A DNA stretch of 64,000 bases from Candidatus Bathyarchaeota archaeon (GTDB taxonomy: Archaea; Thermoproteota; Bathyarchaeia; Bathyarchaeales; DTEX01). Of the stretch, positions 33,715-42,077 are shown one piece after another. The notes under the pieces were generated by a model. The model saw only the letters and a list, made by a program, of their open reading frames with translations. It ran no database searches and was not told where the DNA came from. The DNA is taken from NCBI GenBank assembly GCA_018396635.1, contig JAGTQE010000006.1:25596-89595 (forward strand). Reading direction: 5' to 3'. Position numbers and translations under genes: made by a program. Position 1 is the stretch's first letter; every line of letters begins with the position of its first letter.

Positions 33715-33925
33715 TACACCATCACCTCAACTAAAAGATATGTGAAACATTAAAAATTCTTTTTGTGGAAAAGGGGGCTAGGTATTAACTAAAATCTTCA
33801 GGTAAAATATTTTAGAATCTATGAGCGTAATGATTAATTGGCGATGAAGAAGGTATTACTCCCGGCGCTGACTAAAATGGATGAAGAGACCGGAACCAAT
33901 GAGCCAAGCAACCTGAAATTTTCCC

Positions 33926-35038
33926 TTACCCCTCCTCAAAGCGATTGCCCCTGCTTAATTGTTGCCTCGTCACGGCCCATATCCTACAGGTTCCCTCTAT
34001 GCCTACCATGCATGGCCCTACGGGCTTCTGTGGTGTACACGCCCTCATGAATAGCGGGCACTCTGTGGGCTTAATCTTACCAACTATGACCAAGTGACAT
34101 TGGCATCCGGGCCTAACATCCCTTCCAGATAGAATTTTAATCCCATACTTTTCACGGGCGTCATATTTCGCATACTCCTCCCTAAGAGTTAATGTTGAGT
34201 CCGGCACCCTTCCGATCCCACGCCAGCTTCCGCCCACAACATTGAATACCCTTCTCATGAGATCCTTAGCCCTAACATTTCCCTCCCGCCTAACAGCCCT
34301 ATTATACTCGTTCTCCAGCGCTGCTCTACCATCCCTAATCTGCTTTAAGGCCATATATATTGCCAAGAGTACGTCAACCGGCTCAAACCCCGCGATAATG
34401 GTGGGCATCCTATAGGCTTTGGGAAATATCTCATAGGGCTCTAAACCTATAATTGTGCTGACATGTCCTGGAGCTATGAAGGCATCTATCTGGAGATCGC
34501 CAATGCCGAGCATAAGCTCCATCACCGGCGGAATAAGCCTATGAGACACAAGGAAGCTAAGGTTTCTCGGAGACCCTTTAAGTATCTCGGCTGCGGTTGA
34601 GGGCGCCGTCGTCTCGAAGCCTATCGCAAAGAAAACAAAATCTTTATTAGGCTCCCTCTCAGCCATCTTAACGGCATCAGTAACACTATAGACGACGCGT
34701 ACCTCAGCTCCCTTAACTTTAGCCTCCATGGGAGACATGTTTGAGCCGGGGACTCGGATAACATCTCCAAAGCACGCTAGTACGGCGCCTCTCAGAGCCG
34801 CCTCAATAGCCTCATCTACCTCTGCGGCTGGGGTGACGCAGACAGGGCACCCCGGTCCAGCCACGACGTCAACAGTTTCTGGTAGTAGGCTTCTTATGCC
34901 ATAATGCGATATAACCCATTCGTGTGTTCCGCAGACATGACATATCTTCACAACATCCCTTTTAGGCGCAGCCTCACGAATCTTCTCAATGATCCTCTTT
35001 ACGAGATGTGGATCTCTAAAGCCTCTCTCCCAGAACAT
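33926..35038 (-). CDS. hypD: Hydrogenase formation protein HypD
   Basis: A 370-residue scaffold protein that, with HypC, assembles the Fe(CN)2CO unit of [NiFe] hydrogenase. All hallmark cysteine motifs are present: CHVCGTHE near residue 33, GPGCPVCVTP, and the C-terminal [4Fe-4S] segment PGCQCHLVIVGKIKPTECPLF...CMVGIEGTCR. FAIGFETTAPSTA is the conserved central motif. It is downstream of hypC with a six-base gap, so the two are co-expressed. Confidence 0.97.
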   Translation of the reverse strand: MFWERGFRDPHLVKRIIEKIREAAPKRDVVKICHVCGTHEWVISHYGIRSLLPETVDVVAGPGCPVCVTPAAEVDEAIEAALRGAVLACFGDVIRVPGSNMSPMEAKVKGAEVRVVYSVTDAVKMAEREPNKDFVFFAIGFETTAPSTAAEILKGSPRNLSFLVSHRLIPPVMELMLGIGDLQIDAFIAPGHVSTIIGLEPYEIFPKAYRMPTIIAGFEPVDVLLAIYMALKQIRDGRAALENEYNRAVRREGNVRAKDLMRRVFNVVGGSWRGIGRVPDSTLTLREEYAKYDAREKYGIKILSGRDVRPGCQCHLVIVGKIKPTECPLFMRACTPQKPVGPCMVGIEGTCRIWAVTRQQLSRGNRFEEG

Positions 35039-35044
35039 GGTTCA

Positions 35045-35278
35045 TCATCCTTCGCTCTCTCCCTCCTCAAGCTCCAGAATCTTCCTCCAAAGTTCTAAGG
35101 TTTCTTCAGCCTCAGCCTCATCTATAACCTGTATGGCATAGCCTGCGTGAACGAGGACATAGTCGCCAACCTTAACGTCAACAAGGGAGACATTAACCTC
35201 CCTAACAATTCCGCCAAAATCAACTCTAGCCAAATCGCCACTAATCTCAATAACCTTCGCTGGTATCGCTAGACACAT
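35045..35278 (-). CDS. hypC: Hydrogenase assembly chaperone HypC
   Basis: A 77-residue OB-fold chaperone that binds HypD and the hydrogenase large-subunit precursor. The N-terminal MCLAIPAKV carries the essential Cys2. GGIVREVNVSLVDVKVGDYVLVHAGYAIQVID is the family core. The track adds three codons upstream. I use the ATG giving MCLAIP because Cys2 must follow the initiator. It heads the hypC-hypD pair. A TATA-like AGTATTTATTTGG lies about 30 bases before the start on the minus strand. Confidence 0.97.
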   Translation of the reverse strand: MCLAIPAKVIEISGDLARVDFGGIVREVNVSLVDVKVGDYVLVHAGYAIQVIDEAEAEETLELWRKILELEEGESEG

Positions 35279-35429
35279 GCTGCTCATCTCTCAAGATTAG
35301 AGAAGCCAAATAAATACTTTTCAAGAAAATTTCAGGGTTCTTAAGTTAAGCGGTATGCGCATTACCAGCAAATAGAGAAGCGCTAAATCTTAAATTTAAT
35401 TGCTGCTCAATTATTTATGGTGATCTGCG

Positions 35430-35729
35430 TTGAGTAAAGATCAGGTTGTAGGAGTATTGCTTCTGGTGGTTGGGGTTCTCGGCATAATTGTTTATGGTTG
35501 GCTTGTCTTTCTAACAGAGTGGTCTATGCTAATCCTCCAGATAACGGGCTTCGTAGCCGTCTCCGCCATCCTAGCCATAATCGCCTGGATAGGCTACACT
35601 CTCGCAACAACACCCCCACCCAAACCAATAGAAGAAATAGAGAAAGAGATTGAAGAGGAGCTCAAAAAGATTGAGGAACCATCTAAGTCTGAGAGTGAAA
35701 AGGCTGGCGGTGAAGAGCGAAAAGAATAA
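35430..35729 (+). CDS. Small two-helix membrane protein
   Basis: A 99-residue protein with two hydrophobic segments (GVLLLVVGVLGIIVYGWLVF and ITGFVAVSAILAIIAWIGYTLA) and then a Pro-rich linker (TTPPPKPIEE) leading into a highly acidic-basic Glu/Lys tail that is probably a helix or disordered. The start is TTG 35430. No enzymatic motif is seen. Proteins of this shape occur in related archaea, to my recollection without a defined role. It is followed by a decayed region rather than an operon partner. Confidence 0.7.
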   Translation: MSKDQVVGVLLLVVGVLGIIVYGWLVFLTEWSMLILQITGFVAVSAILAIIAWIGYTLATTPPPKPIEEIEKEIEEELKKIEEPSKSESEKAGGEERKE

Positions 35730-36233
35730 GATCTGAAGTTGAAATTGACCCGGCTGGACAGCAACAGCATGGGTTGCCTTAATGGCTACTGTGGTAAAAA
35801 GCCGTATGGAGGGACTCTGAGCGTGGAGGTTGGCGGCGGCTGGAAAGGCAAGGTAAGGTTTTTCACGAGCTGGATTTTTAATCCAGAAAACGAGCCGTTT
35901 TCTGAGCTTGGTCTCCTCGGCCAGCTGGGAAGATAGGTGGCTATCCAAAAGATATTACTGCGGGCTCACCAATCATACTGAACATTTATGTTAGGAATCA
36001 TGGGGATGGGGCGATGTATTGCAAGATCCTCATAAAGTTGGGAATAAACCATCAATTATAAACGCCTTAACGCCTCCCTCAGTAGAGCTAATAATGGATA
36101 TCAGAGCCGATATGCGGTAGCTGGATTGCTAGGCTTGGAGGATGCTCCACACCGGCCTTAAAAGGAGATATGCTGATCCTTTCATCAACCATAATCCAAA
36201 CGCTCTCATTTAAGCATCTCGGCCTTTTGTGAT
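35730..36233 (+). pseudogene. Decayed gene region (surface-protein-like fragments)
   Basis: There is no intact gene here. Fragments that look coding appear in different frames: EVEIDPAGQQQ just after 35730, KPYGGTLSVEVGGGWKGK and FFTSWIFNPENEPF in the frame of ORF 35739-35936, and NIYVRNHGDGAMYCKILIK around 35980-36050. Further broken pieces (CSTPALKGDMLILSSTIIQTLS) extend to 36210. The style resembles a CARDB/Ig-like extracellular protein broken by several frameshifts. The parent family is not certain. Confidence 0.4.
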
Positions 36234-36350
36234 ATGAAGCCAATAATGGTTGTTGGAACCAAGCCTGAGATTATAAAGCCGGCTCCGGTTATTAAATGGC
36301 TTCAGAGGCTTAGTCTCGACTATGTTTTTAGCGATATATGTGAGTTTTAG
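36234..36350 (+). pseudogene. UDP-GlcNAc 2-epimerase (WecB) N-terminal fragment
   Basis: A 38-codon frame beginning MKPIMVVGTKPEIIKPAPVI and continuing KWLQRLSLDYVF. It matches the N-terminus of UDP-N-acetylglucosamine 2-epimerase (family form: VVGTRPEIIKLAPVI followed by LDYVFVHTGQHY). The reading then stops at TAG after DICEF, with no continuation in any frame before the next gene. It is a clear truncated remnant of a surface-polysaccharide gene, consistent with the decayed neighbourhood. Confidence 0.75.
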
Positions 36351-36409
36351 TGGAGTTCAAAGAAGGTCCTCTTAGCTTGGATGAGAATGACTTTATTGTA
36401 TAGGTGTGG

Positions 36410-37171
36410 TCACTTAATTATTGCCCTCAAATTATTTATGCATCTTCTAACGCACTCTAACGGTGGATAGGCGTATGATTCCTGTTCGATTATAAACCAT
36501 TCTGTTCCACCAACCTCTCTACATAAATCTATGAACTCCTTCCACTTCATTTCTCCCTCACCCAACAGCGCCTTCTCGTTTTTCGACGAATACTCCTTCA
36601 GATGAACTGTCTTAGCTCTGCCTGGATAACGCCTAATAATATTCAGTACGTCGTCTGGGCTTACACCGCCACGCATAGCGTTTCCAGTATCAAGCTGCAT
36701 CACAACATCAGGCTTGGTTGCATCGAAGAATATATACCACGGGATCTCCCCATTCATTGGCTGGAATTCAATCATGTGGTTATGGTATCCTACAAACATC
36801 CCCTCAGACCTAACTCTATCAGAGATCTCATTCATTATTTCGGCAGTTTTAAGCCACGCTGCCTTCGATCTCCTCATCTCCTCCGGCAATGAGGGCACTA
36901 TGAGATATTTATTGCCAAGGACACGATTAAACTCTATAGTTTCCTTCAGCTTTTCTCCCAATAAAGTATTTATACTTATATGTGTCCCGGCAACCTTAAG
37001 CCCAAGATCATCTAGAATCTTTCTGAGATTCTCCGCGGTTCTACCATAATATCCGGCGAACTCAACACCCTCGTAGCCCATTTCAGCAATAGCTTTAAGG
37101 GTGCCTTCCAGGTCACGGGCGCAGTCTTCACGGACTGACCATAATTGTAAGGCAATCTTTATTTCAACCAA
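36410..37171 (-). CDS. Sugar phosphate isomerase/epimerase-like TIM-barrel protein
   Basis: A protein of about 253 residues of the xylose-isomerase-like TIM-barrel (AP endonuclease 2) superfamily, which includes inosose dehydratase, hydroxypyruvate isomerase and 3-dehydroshikimate dehydratase. Markers are ALQLWSVREDCARD, MGYEGVEFAGYYG, GYHNHMIEF, DVVMQLDTGNAMRGG, VHLKEYS and the final metal ligand in WFIIEQES. The Glu/Asp/His/Glu metal set seems intact. TTG 37171 is preferred because AGGGGTGGTG precedes it. It is divergent from the Gfo/Idh-type oxidoreductase, a frequent pairing in inositol or sugar catabolism. Confidence 0.85.
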   Translation of the reverse strand: MVEIKIALQLWSVREDCARDLEGTLKAIAEMGYEGVEFAGYYGRTAENLRKILDDLGLKVAGTHISINTLLGEKLKETIEFNRVLGNKYLIVPSLPEEMRRSKAAWLKTAEIMNEISDRVRSEGMFVGYHNHMIEFQPMNGEIPWYIFFDATKPDVVMQLDTGNAMRGGVSPDDVLNIIRRYPGRAKTVHLKEYSSKNEKALLGEGEMKWKEFIDLCREVGGTEWFIIEQESYAYPPLECVRRCINNLRAIIK

Positions 37172-37259
37172 ATACACCACCCCTAATTGCCTATATAATC
37201 GGAAAGATTAAATATTTATGGTTTTATGAAGGATTTTTTCAGAGTAGAGTGTGAGGTTT

Positions 37260-38303
37260 ATGGGCGCTGTTTTAAATATTGGCGTTATTGGCGTGGGCGT
37301 TATAGGTAAGTCGCATGTCCAGGCTATTATGAGCCAGAAGAATGCGAGAGTTTCAGCGATAGCCGATATAAATGAGAAGACACTTAAATCCGTGGCGGAA
37401 ACATTCAAGATCGAGAAATGCTTCACTAACTACCATGATCTCTTAGCCCTAAAAGATATAGATGCTGTTATAATCGCAACGCCGCCATTTAACCACGCCG
37501 AAATAACATGCGATGCTGCAGCAGCCGGAAAGCATGTTCTATGCGAGAAACCCATGGCCATGAACTCTAAAGAGGCTGCTAGAATGGTTGAGTCATGCAG
37601 GAAAGCTGGCGTAAAGCTTGGCATTTGCAGTGCAAGGAGCAGATTAACAGCGCAATCCGAGCTAGCTAAAAAGTATATTTCTGAGGGGAAGCTGGGCGAC
37701 ATATATTATGCCAGGTTTACGACGATACGCAGGAGAGGTAGGCCGGGCATAGATATATTGAAAGAGTCTAAATGGTTTCTAGACTCATTAAAGGCTGGCG
37801 GAGGGGCGTTAATTGATATAGGCTGCTACGACATAGACCTAGCCCTCTACCTATTGGGAGGTTTACAGCCTCTATCCGTAAGCGCTATGACATTTAGAGG
37901 TATCGCTGACGGCATTGAGATAGAGACAAAATACGATGTTGAGGAGCACTCTACAGCATTCGTTAGATTTAAGGGTGGGCCGAACGTACTGTTTGAAACA
38001 GCCTGGGCTGCAAATCTAAACCCCTACCAGGAGGCGATACTGCTCGGCTCAAAAGGAGGGCTGAGGCTCAATCCATTCACATATTTCAGCGAGGAAAATG
38101 GGAGAGGTGTAGCTATCTCCTATGATTTCGGCGGCGAGAGACCTCCAATACAAAGCCTTTTAATAGAGGATTTTGTGAGGGCATGTCTAGAAGACAGGCC
38201 GCCTAAAACTCCGGGCGAAGATGGATTAAAGGTCATGCAAATAATTGACATGGCATATAAGTCGGCCAAGCTGGGTAGAGAAGTGAAGATAGACGAGATT
38301 TAG
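37260..38303 (+). CDS. Gfo/Idh/MocA-family NAD(P)-dependent oxidoreductase
   Basis: A protein of about 347 residues. The N-terminal Rossmann domain has IGVIGVGVIGKSHVQA. The conserved catalytic motif is CEKPMAMNSKEA (the EKP lysine), followed by the C-terminal alpha/beta substrate domain with GGGALIDIGCYDIDLALYLLGG, which holds the usual D/H dyad in the altered form GCYDID. It probably oxidises a sugar or cyclitol. ATG 37260 is chosen over GTG 37251, with GTGAGG before it. Divergence from the TIM-barrel isomerase across about 90 bases suggests shared control. Confidence 0.88.
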   Translation: MGAVLNIGVIGVGVIGKSHVQAIMSQKNARVSAIADINEKTLKSVAETFKIEKCFTNYHDLLALKDIDAVIIATPPFNHAEITCDAAAAGKHVLCEKPMAMNSKEAARMVESCRKAGVKLGICSARSRLTAQSELAKKYISEGKLGDIYYARFTTIRRRGRPGIDILKESKWFLDSLKAGGGALIDIGCYDIDLALYLLGGLQPLSVSAMTFRGIADGIEIETKYDVEEHSTAFVRFKGGPNVLFETAWAANLNPYQEAILLGSKGGLRLNPFTYFSEENGRGVAISYDFGGERPPIQSLLIEDFVRACLEDRPPKTPGEDGLKVMQIIDMAYKSAKLGREVKIDEI

Positions 38304-38325
38304 CCGATCTTTTCAGAAAAATACG

Positions 38326-38595
38326 TTAAATTATGCCGGCACGATAACCCTCGGAAATGCTCCTTTTCATCTTTCTCTTCAGCCACGCAATTATAAAGTC
38401 TTCTATTCTGCCCTTATTGTATGGGTCTTCCCAAGCTCGTTCGAGGGCTTCACAAATATTAAGTCCTCCAGCCAGCCCGAAGTAATTTAAGGCCTCCCTA
38501 TAAATCTGGTCTTTCTCAGCCTCACTCAGCCTAATTTTAATCCTGTTTTTATTGAGAACCTCGTTCAGTATTAGCATGAAAATTGTCCTGCTCAT
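38326..38595 (-). CDS. Hypothetical small protein
   Basis: An 89-residue, mostly helical, charged protein (RIKIRLSEAEKDQIYREALNYFGL and later DFIIAWLKRKMKRSISEG). No family recognised. The ATG and open frame are plausible, with GAGGTAAAAATG giving a ribosome-binding site. It lies between the Gfo/Idh gene (convergent) and PEPCK (same strand, 75 bases upstream), so it could be read from the PEPCK transcript. Confidence 0.45.
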   Translation of the reverse strand: MSRTIFMLILNEVLNKNRIKIRLSEAEKDQIYREALNYFGLAGGLNICEALERAWEDPYNKGRIEDFIIAWLKRKMKRSISEGYRAGII

Positions 38596-38670
38596 TTTTA
38601 CCTCAACTCAATTAAAAATTATGTGAGAGGAAGGTTAAAAGTTTAGTTGAAAGTTTAAATAACATTAGTT

Positions 38671-40602
38671 TTACTCTTCTTCAAATTTGTCTGGCGGGAT
38701 ATAATCGCCAAATCGATCCCGTGCCTTAATTAATCGCTCAGCCTGCTCGTCCAAGATTCGGAATATCTCCTCTGGAGCACTAGAAACCTTGTTCCTCCAG
38801 AAGCTTTTCACGCGCTCAATTTTACGGAGGTTTTCCGGCACACGTATAGTAAATTGTCTCTTATAATCCTCAAAATTATAGTCCTTACATAAGACTTGAT
38901 TGAAGAGTTTAGCTAGATCCTCGTATCTTGGAATCAAACCCGTAGGAGTCTTGATTGCTTTCACATCACCATGCACACGCAGCTCTATCCACTTTATCCA
39001 CACATGCTTATCACGTCTGCTATTTAGAAAAGCTCCGGTCTTCAGGTCGCGTAAGAAATAGTTGACCCCAAAGACTAGTGGAGGTTTTCTAAGCCTCCTA
39101 CCGAACTCAAGATAATTTTTAATGTACTGGCCGAGCGGTATGGATATAAAGTCTTGGTTGCTCATCACGTTTATTTCATATTTTCCCTGTTCCTCAGTTA
39201 TAGCGAATGTGGTTTCAGTTTCAAGCGATGCCCCATAGGCTATGATTCCGTGCTCCCAGCTATATCCCTGCTGCACTGGCACATAGGCCCTATAGTCACG
39301 TCCACCATAAAGTATTGCGCCTATCTCCACGCCTAAGGGGTCATCTATGTTTGGATCGCAGTTCGGTAATGCCCTGATGGATATTGTGTAGCGGGCATTT
39401 TCGCTCGCCGGCGGTATCTCCTTCCCGTCAACACCAATTTTCCCCTTCCACCACTTTCCTGAAAAGTTTATGCCTTCGTTTGGGAGATCGCAGCCCATCC
39501 CAAGCCACCAAGGCTTTGCATCCTTAACCAGAACATTGGAGAATATTATCTCATTTGGACTGGTTAACACCTGGTAGATTAGCGGATCATCTTGCGGATT
39601 AACATCCTTCAGAATACCAAATATCCCTATCTCCGGATTTACTGCACGGCAGATGCCATTAATGTTACGCAAGTACACTATATCGTCAGCTAATATAGTT
39701 TCTCCTGGAAGCATGGCGGTCGATGTCTTACCGCAGGCGCTTGGAAAGGCGCCAGCTATATACGTTTTTCGCCCACCTGGACCCTTTACTCCCATCACCA
39801 TGAAGTGTTCAGCTAACCATCCCTCCCTATGAGCCTTACGTATCGCTAGGCGGAGCGCCAGCTTCTTAAACCCTAAGGAGTTTCCAGCATACTGCGTATT
39901 AACGCTATAAATCGTATTAGTAATATAGTCGATGTAGATGCGCTTCTTCTCCGGCTCAGCGCTAATCATCCTTTCATCCAATTTCCCGCTGGAGTGCAGG
40001 GTCTTAAAGATCTCGGCCTCTGGGCTCATTTCAAGGAACGTTTCATAGCCGCTTCTATATAGGAGGCTTGCTGAATGGGCTACATACCATGAGTCAGTAC
40101 ACTCTATGCATGGAATTGTGAAGACTGATCTTGGCGGCCCTAATATTAAAAAGCGGACTATCATAGTTCTACCAGTCATCGCCTCCTTAAGCAGCTCAAA
40201 GATCTCCCTTAGACCTTCGTCCCTATCTATCTGATTTAAAGACGGGTCTAAGTAGTCTCCCTTTGGAACTAGAAACTTTGTCGCCTGTCGATCCCTTCCC
40301 TGATCATAGATTCCATCGAAGTGAAACGTGTGCCCGGGAGTCGCCAGGGCTGCGCATTCCTCTCCACTAGCAATTGCCATATGCTTGATGTAGGCGATTT
40401 CATCTGGTGTGTCGCTACAAATGAAGATTTCTCTTGGATTGCAGAGTTCGGCTGCCTCAGCTATGAACCTGTGAACCTCTACACTAGGTATTGCGCACAG
40501 CTTCATGTAATTCTCGTAGCTCATCCTCCGCTTCAACATAACGAGATACTTGTTATCTTCAACTGCTTCACTTACGCTTACCTTCTTTTTCAGCGTGTAC
40601 AT
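38671..40602 (-). CDS. pckG: Phosphoenolpyruvate carboxykinase (GTP)
   Basis: Interconverts oxaloacetate and phosphoenolpyruvate with GTP, linking the C4 acids to gluconeogenesis. The protein is about 643 residues, slightly longer than the usual ~600. The GTP-PEPCK signature is present: the kinase-1a P-loop AFPSACGKTSTAML (active-site Cys near residue 290), the ILADDIVYLR metal motif, IYGGRDYRAYVPV and the FGVNYFLR region. The track starts 24 codons upstream, in the promoter. ATG 40602 is preferred because a TATA box lies about 30 bases before it and the family N-terminus is reached. Confidence 0.95.
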   Translation of the reverse strand: MYTLKKKVSVSEAVEDNKYLVMLKRRMSYENYMKLCAIPSVEVHRFIAEAAELCNPREIFICSDTPDEIAYIKHMAIASGEECAALATPGHTFHFDGIYDQGRDRQATKFLVPKGDYLDPSLNQIDRDEGLREIFELLKEAMTGRTMIVRFLILGPPRSVFTIPCIECTDSWYVAHSASLLYRSGYETFLEMSPEAEIFKTLHSSGKLDERMISAEPEKKRIYIDYITNTIYSVNTQYAGNSLGFKKLALRLAIRKAHREGWLAEHFMVMGVKGPGGRKTYIAGAFPSACGKTSTAMLPGETILADDIVYLRNINGICRAVNPEIGIFGILKDVNPQDDPLIYQVLTSPNEIIFSNVLVKDAKPWWLGMGCDLPNEGINFSGKWWKGKIGVDGKEIPPASENARYTISIRALPNCDPNIDDPLGVEIGAILYGGRDYRAYVPVQQGYSWEHGIIAYGASLETETTFAITEEQGKYEINVMSNQDFISIPLGQYIKNYLEFGRRLRKPPLVFGVNYFLRDLKTGAFLNSRRDKHVWIKWIELRVHGDVKAIKTPTGLIPRYEDLAKLFNQVLCKDYNFEDYKRQFTIRVPENLRKIERVKSFWRNKVSSAPEEIFRILDEQAERLIKARDRFGDYIPPDKFEEE

Positions 40603-40628
40603 GCTGATGTATCCACCACAATAGCGGC

Positions 40629-40645
40629 ATATAAATATATTTTCC
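40629..40645 (-). promoter_or_regulatory. TATA promoter of pckG
   Basis: On the minus strand GGAAAATATATTTATATG combines a BRE-like purine run with a long TATA element. Spacing of roughly 25-30 bases puts the transcript start close to ATG 40602, so the message is probably leaderless or nearly so. Confidence 0.6.
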
Positions 40646-40797
40646 TTATAAACTTTACTCAAATCGGCAAACAATTACGAAAAACGTAAATAAATCAGTA
40701 ACCTAGAATATAAGGTGTTCGGGTCCATTTAATGCAATCCACGCTATCTTTTCTTTAATAGGCGTTTCAGCTATCTTAGTGCTGCTTATCCTTATTC

Positions 40798-41211
40798 TTA
40801 AGGGGCTATTATAGCAACCTTGACCTCTTTAACGCCCTTCTTGGCCATCAGCTCTTCTGCAAGCCTTCTTATTTTACTAGCCTCGCCGTTGACCGCTATT
40901 ATCTCTAAGCACTTATCTTCTTCAATATGTATATGCGTTGTTGAGGATATTATGTCCCTAAATTTATGCTGGGCCTCGGTTATCTTTTCTAGAAGCCTAG
41001 GCTTATCTAAATAATATAGGACTAGAACAGCCCCCGCAACATAATCTTCCCCCTGAGTCCACTTAAAATCGCTTATGAAGGCCCTTATAGCATCGTGGAC
41101 AGCTTTAGAGCGGTTCTCGTAACCCATTCTCTTCCAGACATCATCAAACTCCTCGACAAGCGATGGTGGAAGTGATACGCTAAAACGAATCACTCCTGTT
41201 TTACATTGCAT
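40798..41211 (-). CDS. nikR: NikR-type nickel-responsive transcriptional regulator
   Basis: A 137-residue ribbon-helix-helix repressor. Residues 5-50 are the RHH DNA-binding domain (RFSVSLPPSLVEEFDDVWKR and NRSKAVHDAIRAFI). The C-terminal ACT-like domain holds the high-affinity nickel set: a His in EAQHKF, the HxH of THIHIEEDKC, and that Cys. The track's GTG start adds four codons before MQCKTG. It is divergent from the metal ABC importer, which it probably represses when nickel is plentiful. Zinc or cobalt response cannot be excluded, but the ligand pattern is that of NikR. Confidence 0.9.
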   Translation of the reverse strand: MQCKTGVIRFSVSLPPSLVEEFDDVWKRMGYENRSKAVHDAIRAFISDFKWTQGEDYVAGAVLVLYYLDKPRLLEKITEAQHKFRDIISSTTHIHIEEDKCLEIIAVNGEASKIRRLAEELMAKKGVKEVKVAIIAP

Positions 41212-41292
41212 CATGAACACCAACAGTCTAATCTCTTAAAGGGGATATTAAAGCGTAAGTTCTTGCTGGAGCGATAAGTAAATCTTAAATAG

Positions 41293-41318
41293 TGTTACGA
41301 TATATTTTTCTAGTAACA
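41293..41318. promoter_or_regulatory. Candidate NikR operator over the metal importer promoter
   Basis: An inverted repeat TGTTAC - 14 bases - GTAACA spans the AT-rich core GATATATTTTT, the likely TATA box of the importer operon (ATG at 41334). Known NikR sites are also widely spaced dyads. The position between nikR and its probable target, and over the TATA, supports an operator role. Binding is inferred. Confidence 0.5.
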
Positions 41319-41333
41319 TTACGGGTTTGCGAT

Positions 41334-42077
41334 ATGGTGCTGGCAATAAAACTCGATAACGTATCCACAGTATATGAGGGCGAAAAGAGGCCGGCGATCA
41401 GGGACATAACCCTCTCCATAAGGGAGGGAGAAATAGTTTATGTTGTGGGTCCAAACGCTGCTGGAAAGACAACGCTTCTTGAAACAATAAATGGGCTGCT
41501 GCCAGTCTTTAGGGGTAGCGTTCGTGTCCTCGGGCTGGATGTGCGTAAGCATGGTAGAAAGGTTAGATGCCAGATAGGGTATGTGCCGCAGGACTTTATG
41601 GTTAACTCTAATGAACCATATCGCACCATAGATGTTGTTTTGATGGGTAGGTGTGGGAAGGTTGGTGTTCTGCGTAGGCTCAGCAAGGTGGATAAAGAGA
41701 AGGCCATTGAAGCCATGAAGCTCTTAGGGATCGAAGACCTCGCTAACAGACCGATTGGGAAGCTCTCAGGCGGCCAACAGCAAAAGGCTATGATTGCTAG
41801 AGCATTAGCCAAAGATCCAAAAATACTGCTGCTAGACGAGCCATTCAGCAACTTAGATCCCGAGTCCAGAGAACGCCTATCTGAGCTGATAAGTCGCCTA
41901 AATAAGGAGCGCAACGTGACCGTTGTAGTTGTTACGCATGATGTGCAGCAGATTAATAACTCATGTAGCAGGATCGTGGTTATGAATAATGGGAGAATAA
42001 TTGCAGATGGAAAATTAGAGGATATTGTGGAGGCTGCTGAAAAGATACTTCCTATCAATTTTTGGAGGAGCTTGTAG
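41334..42077 (+). CDS. Metal ABC transporter ATP-binding protein (ZnuC/MntB type)
   Basis: A 247-residue ATPase of the zinc/manganese/iron-chelate importer class. It has Walker A VGPNAAGKTTLLE, Q-loop IGYVPQDFMV, signature KLSGGQQQKAMIARAL, Walker B ILLLDEPFSNLDP and switch His VVTHDVQQI. The track start 14 codons upstream includes promoter sequence, and ATG 41334 is used. It is directly followed by the permease gene (overlap of one base) and a substrate-binding protein. With NikR divergent, nickel is the leading candidate substrate, though the transporter class is usually zinc or manganese. Confidence 0.9.
   Translation: MVLAIKLDNVSTVYEGEKRPAIRDITLSIREGEIVYVVGPNAAGKTTLLETINGLLPVFRGSVRVLGLDVRKHGRKVRCQIGYVPQDFMVNSNEPYRTIDVVLMGRCGKVGVLRRLSKVDKEKAIEAMKLLGIEDLANRPIGKLSGGQQQKAMIARALAKDPKILLLDEPFSNLDPESRERLSELISRLNKERNVTVVVVTHDVQQINNSCSRIVVMNNGRIIADGKLEDIVEAAEKILPINFWRSL

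Noticed and set aside
33838-33925. Possible C/D box guide RNA (GCGATGA, CTGA, GGATGAA, CTGA in order)
   Set aside because: The spacing between boxes is far too long and the C box deviates from RTGATGA. No terminal stem pairs the ends.
35739-35936. ORF of 65 codons as an intact gene
   Set aside because: Related protein-like sequence continues in other frames beyond its stop, so it is treated as part of a decayed region.
40710-40800. Hydrophobic frame before the nikR 3' end (AILVLLILILKGLL)
   Set aside because: No start codon of any usual type, and it lies across the pckG upstream region. Too short to support.
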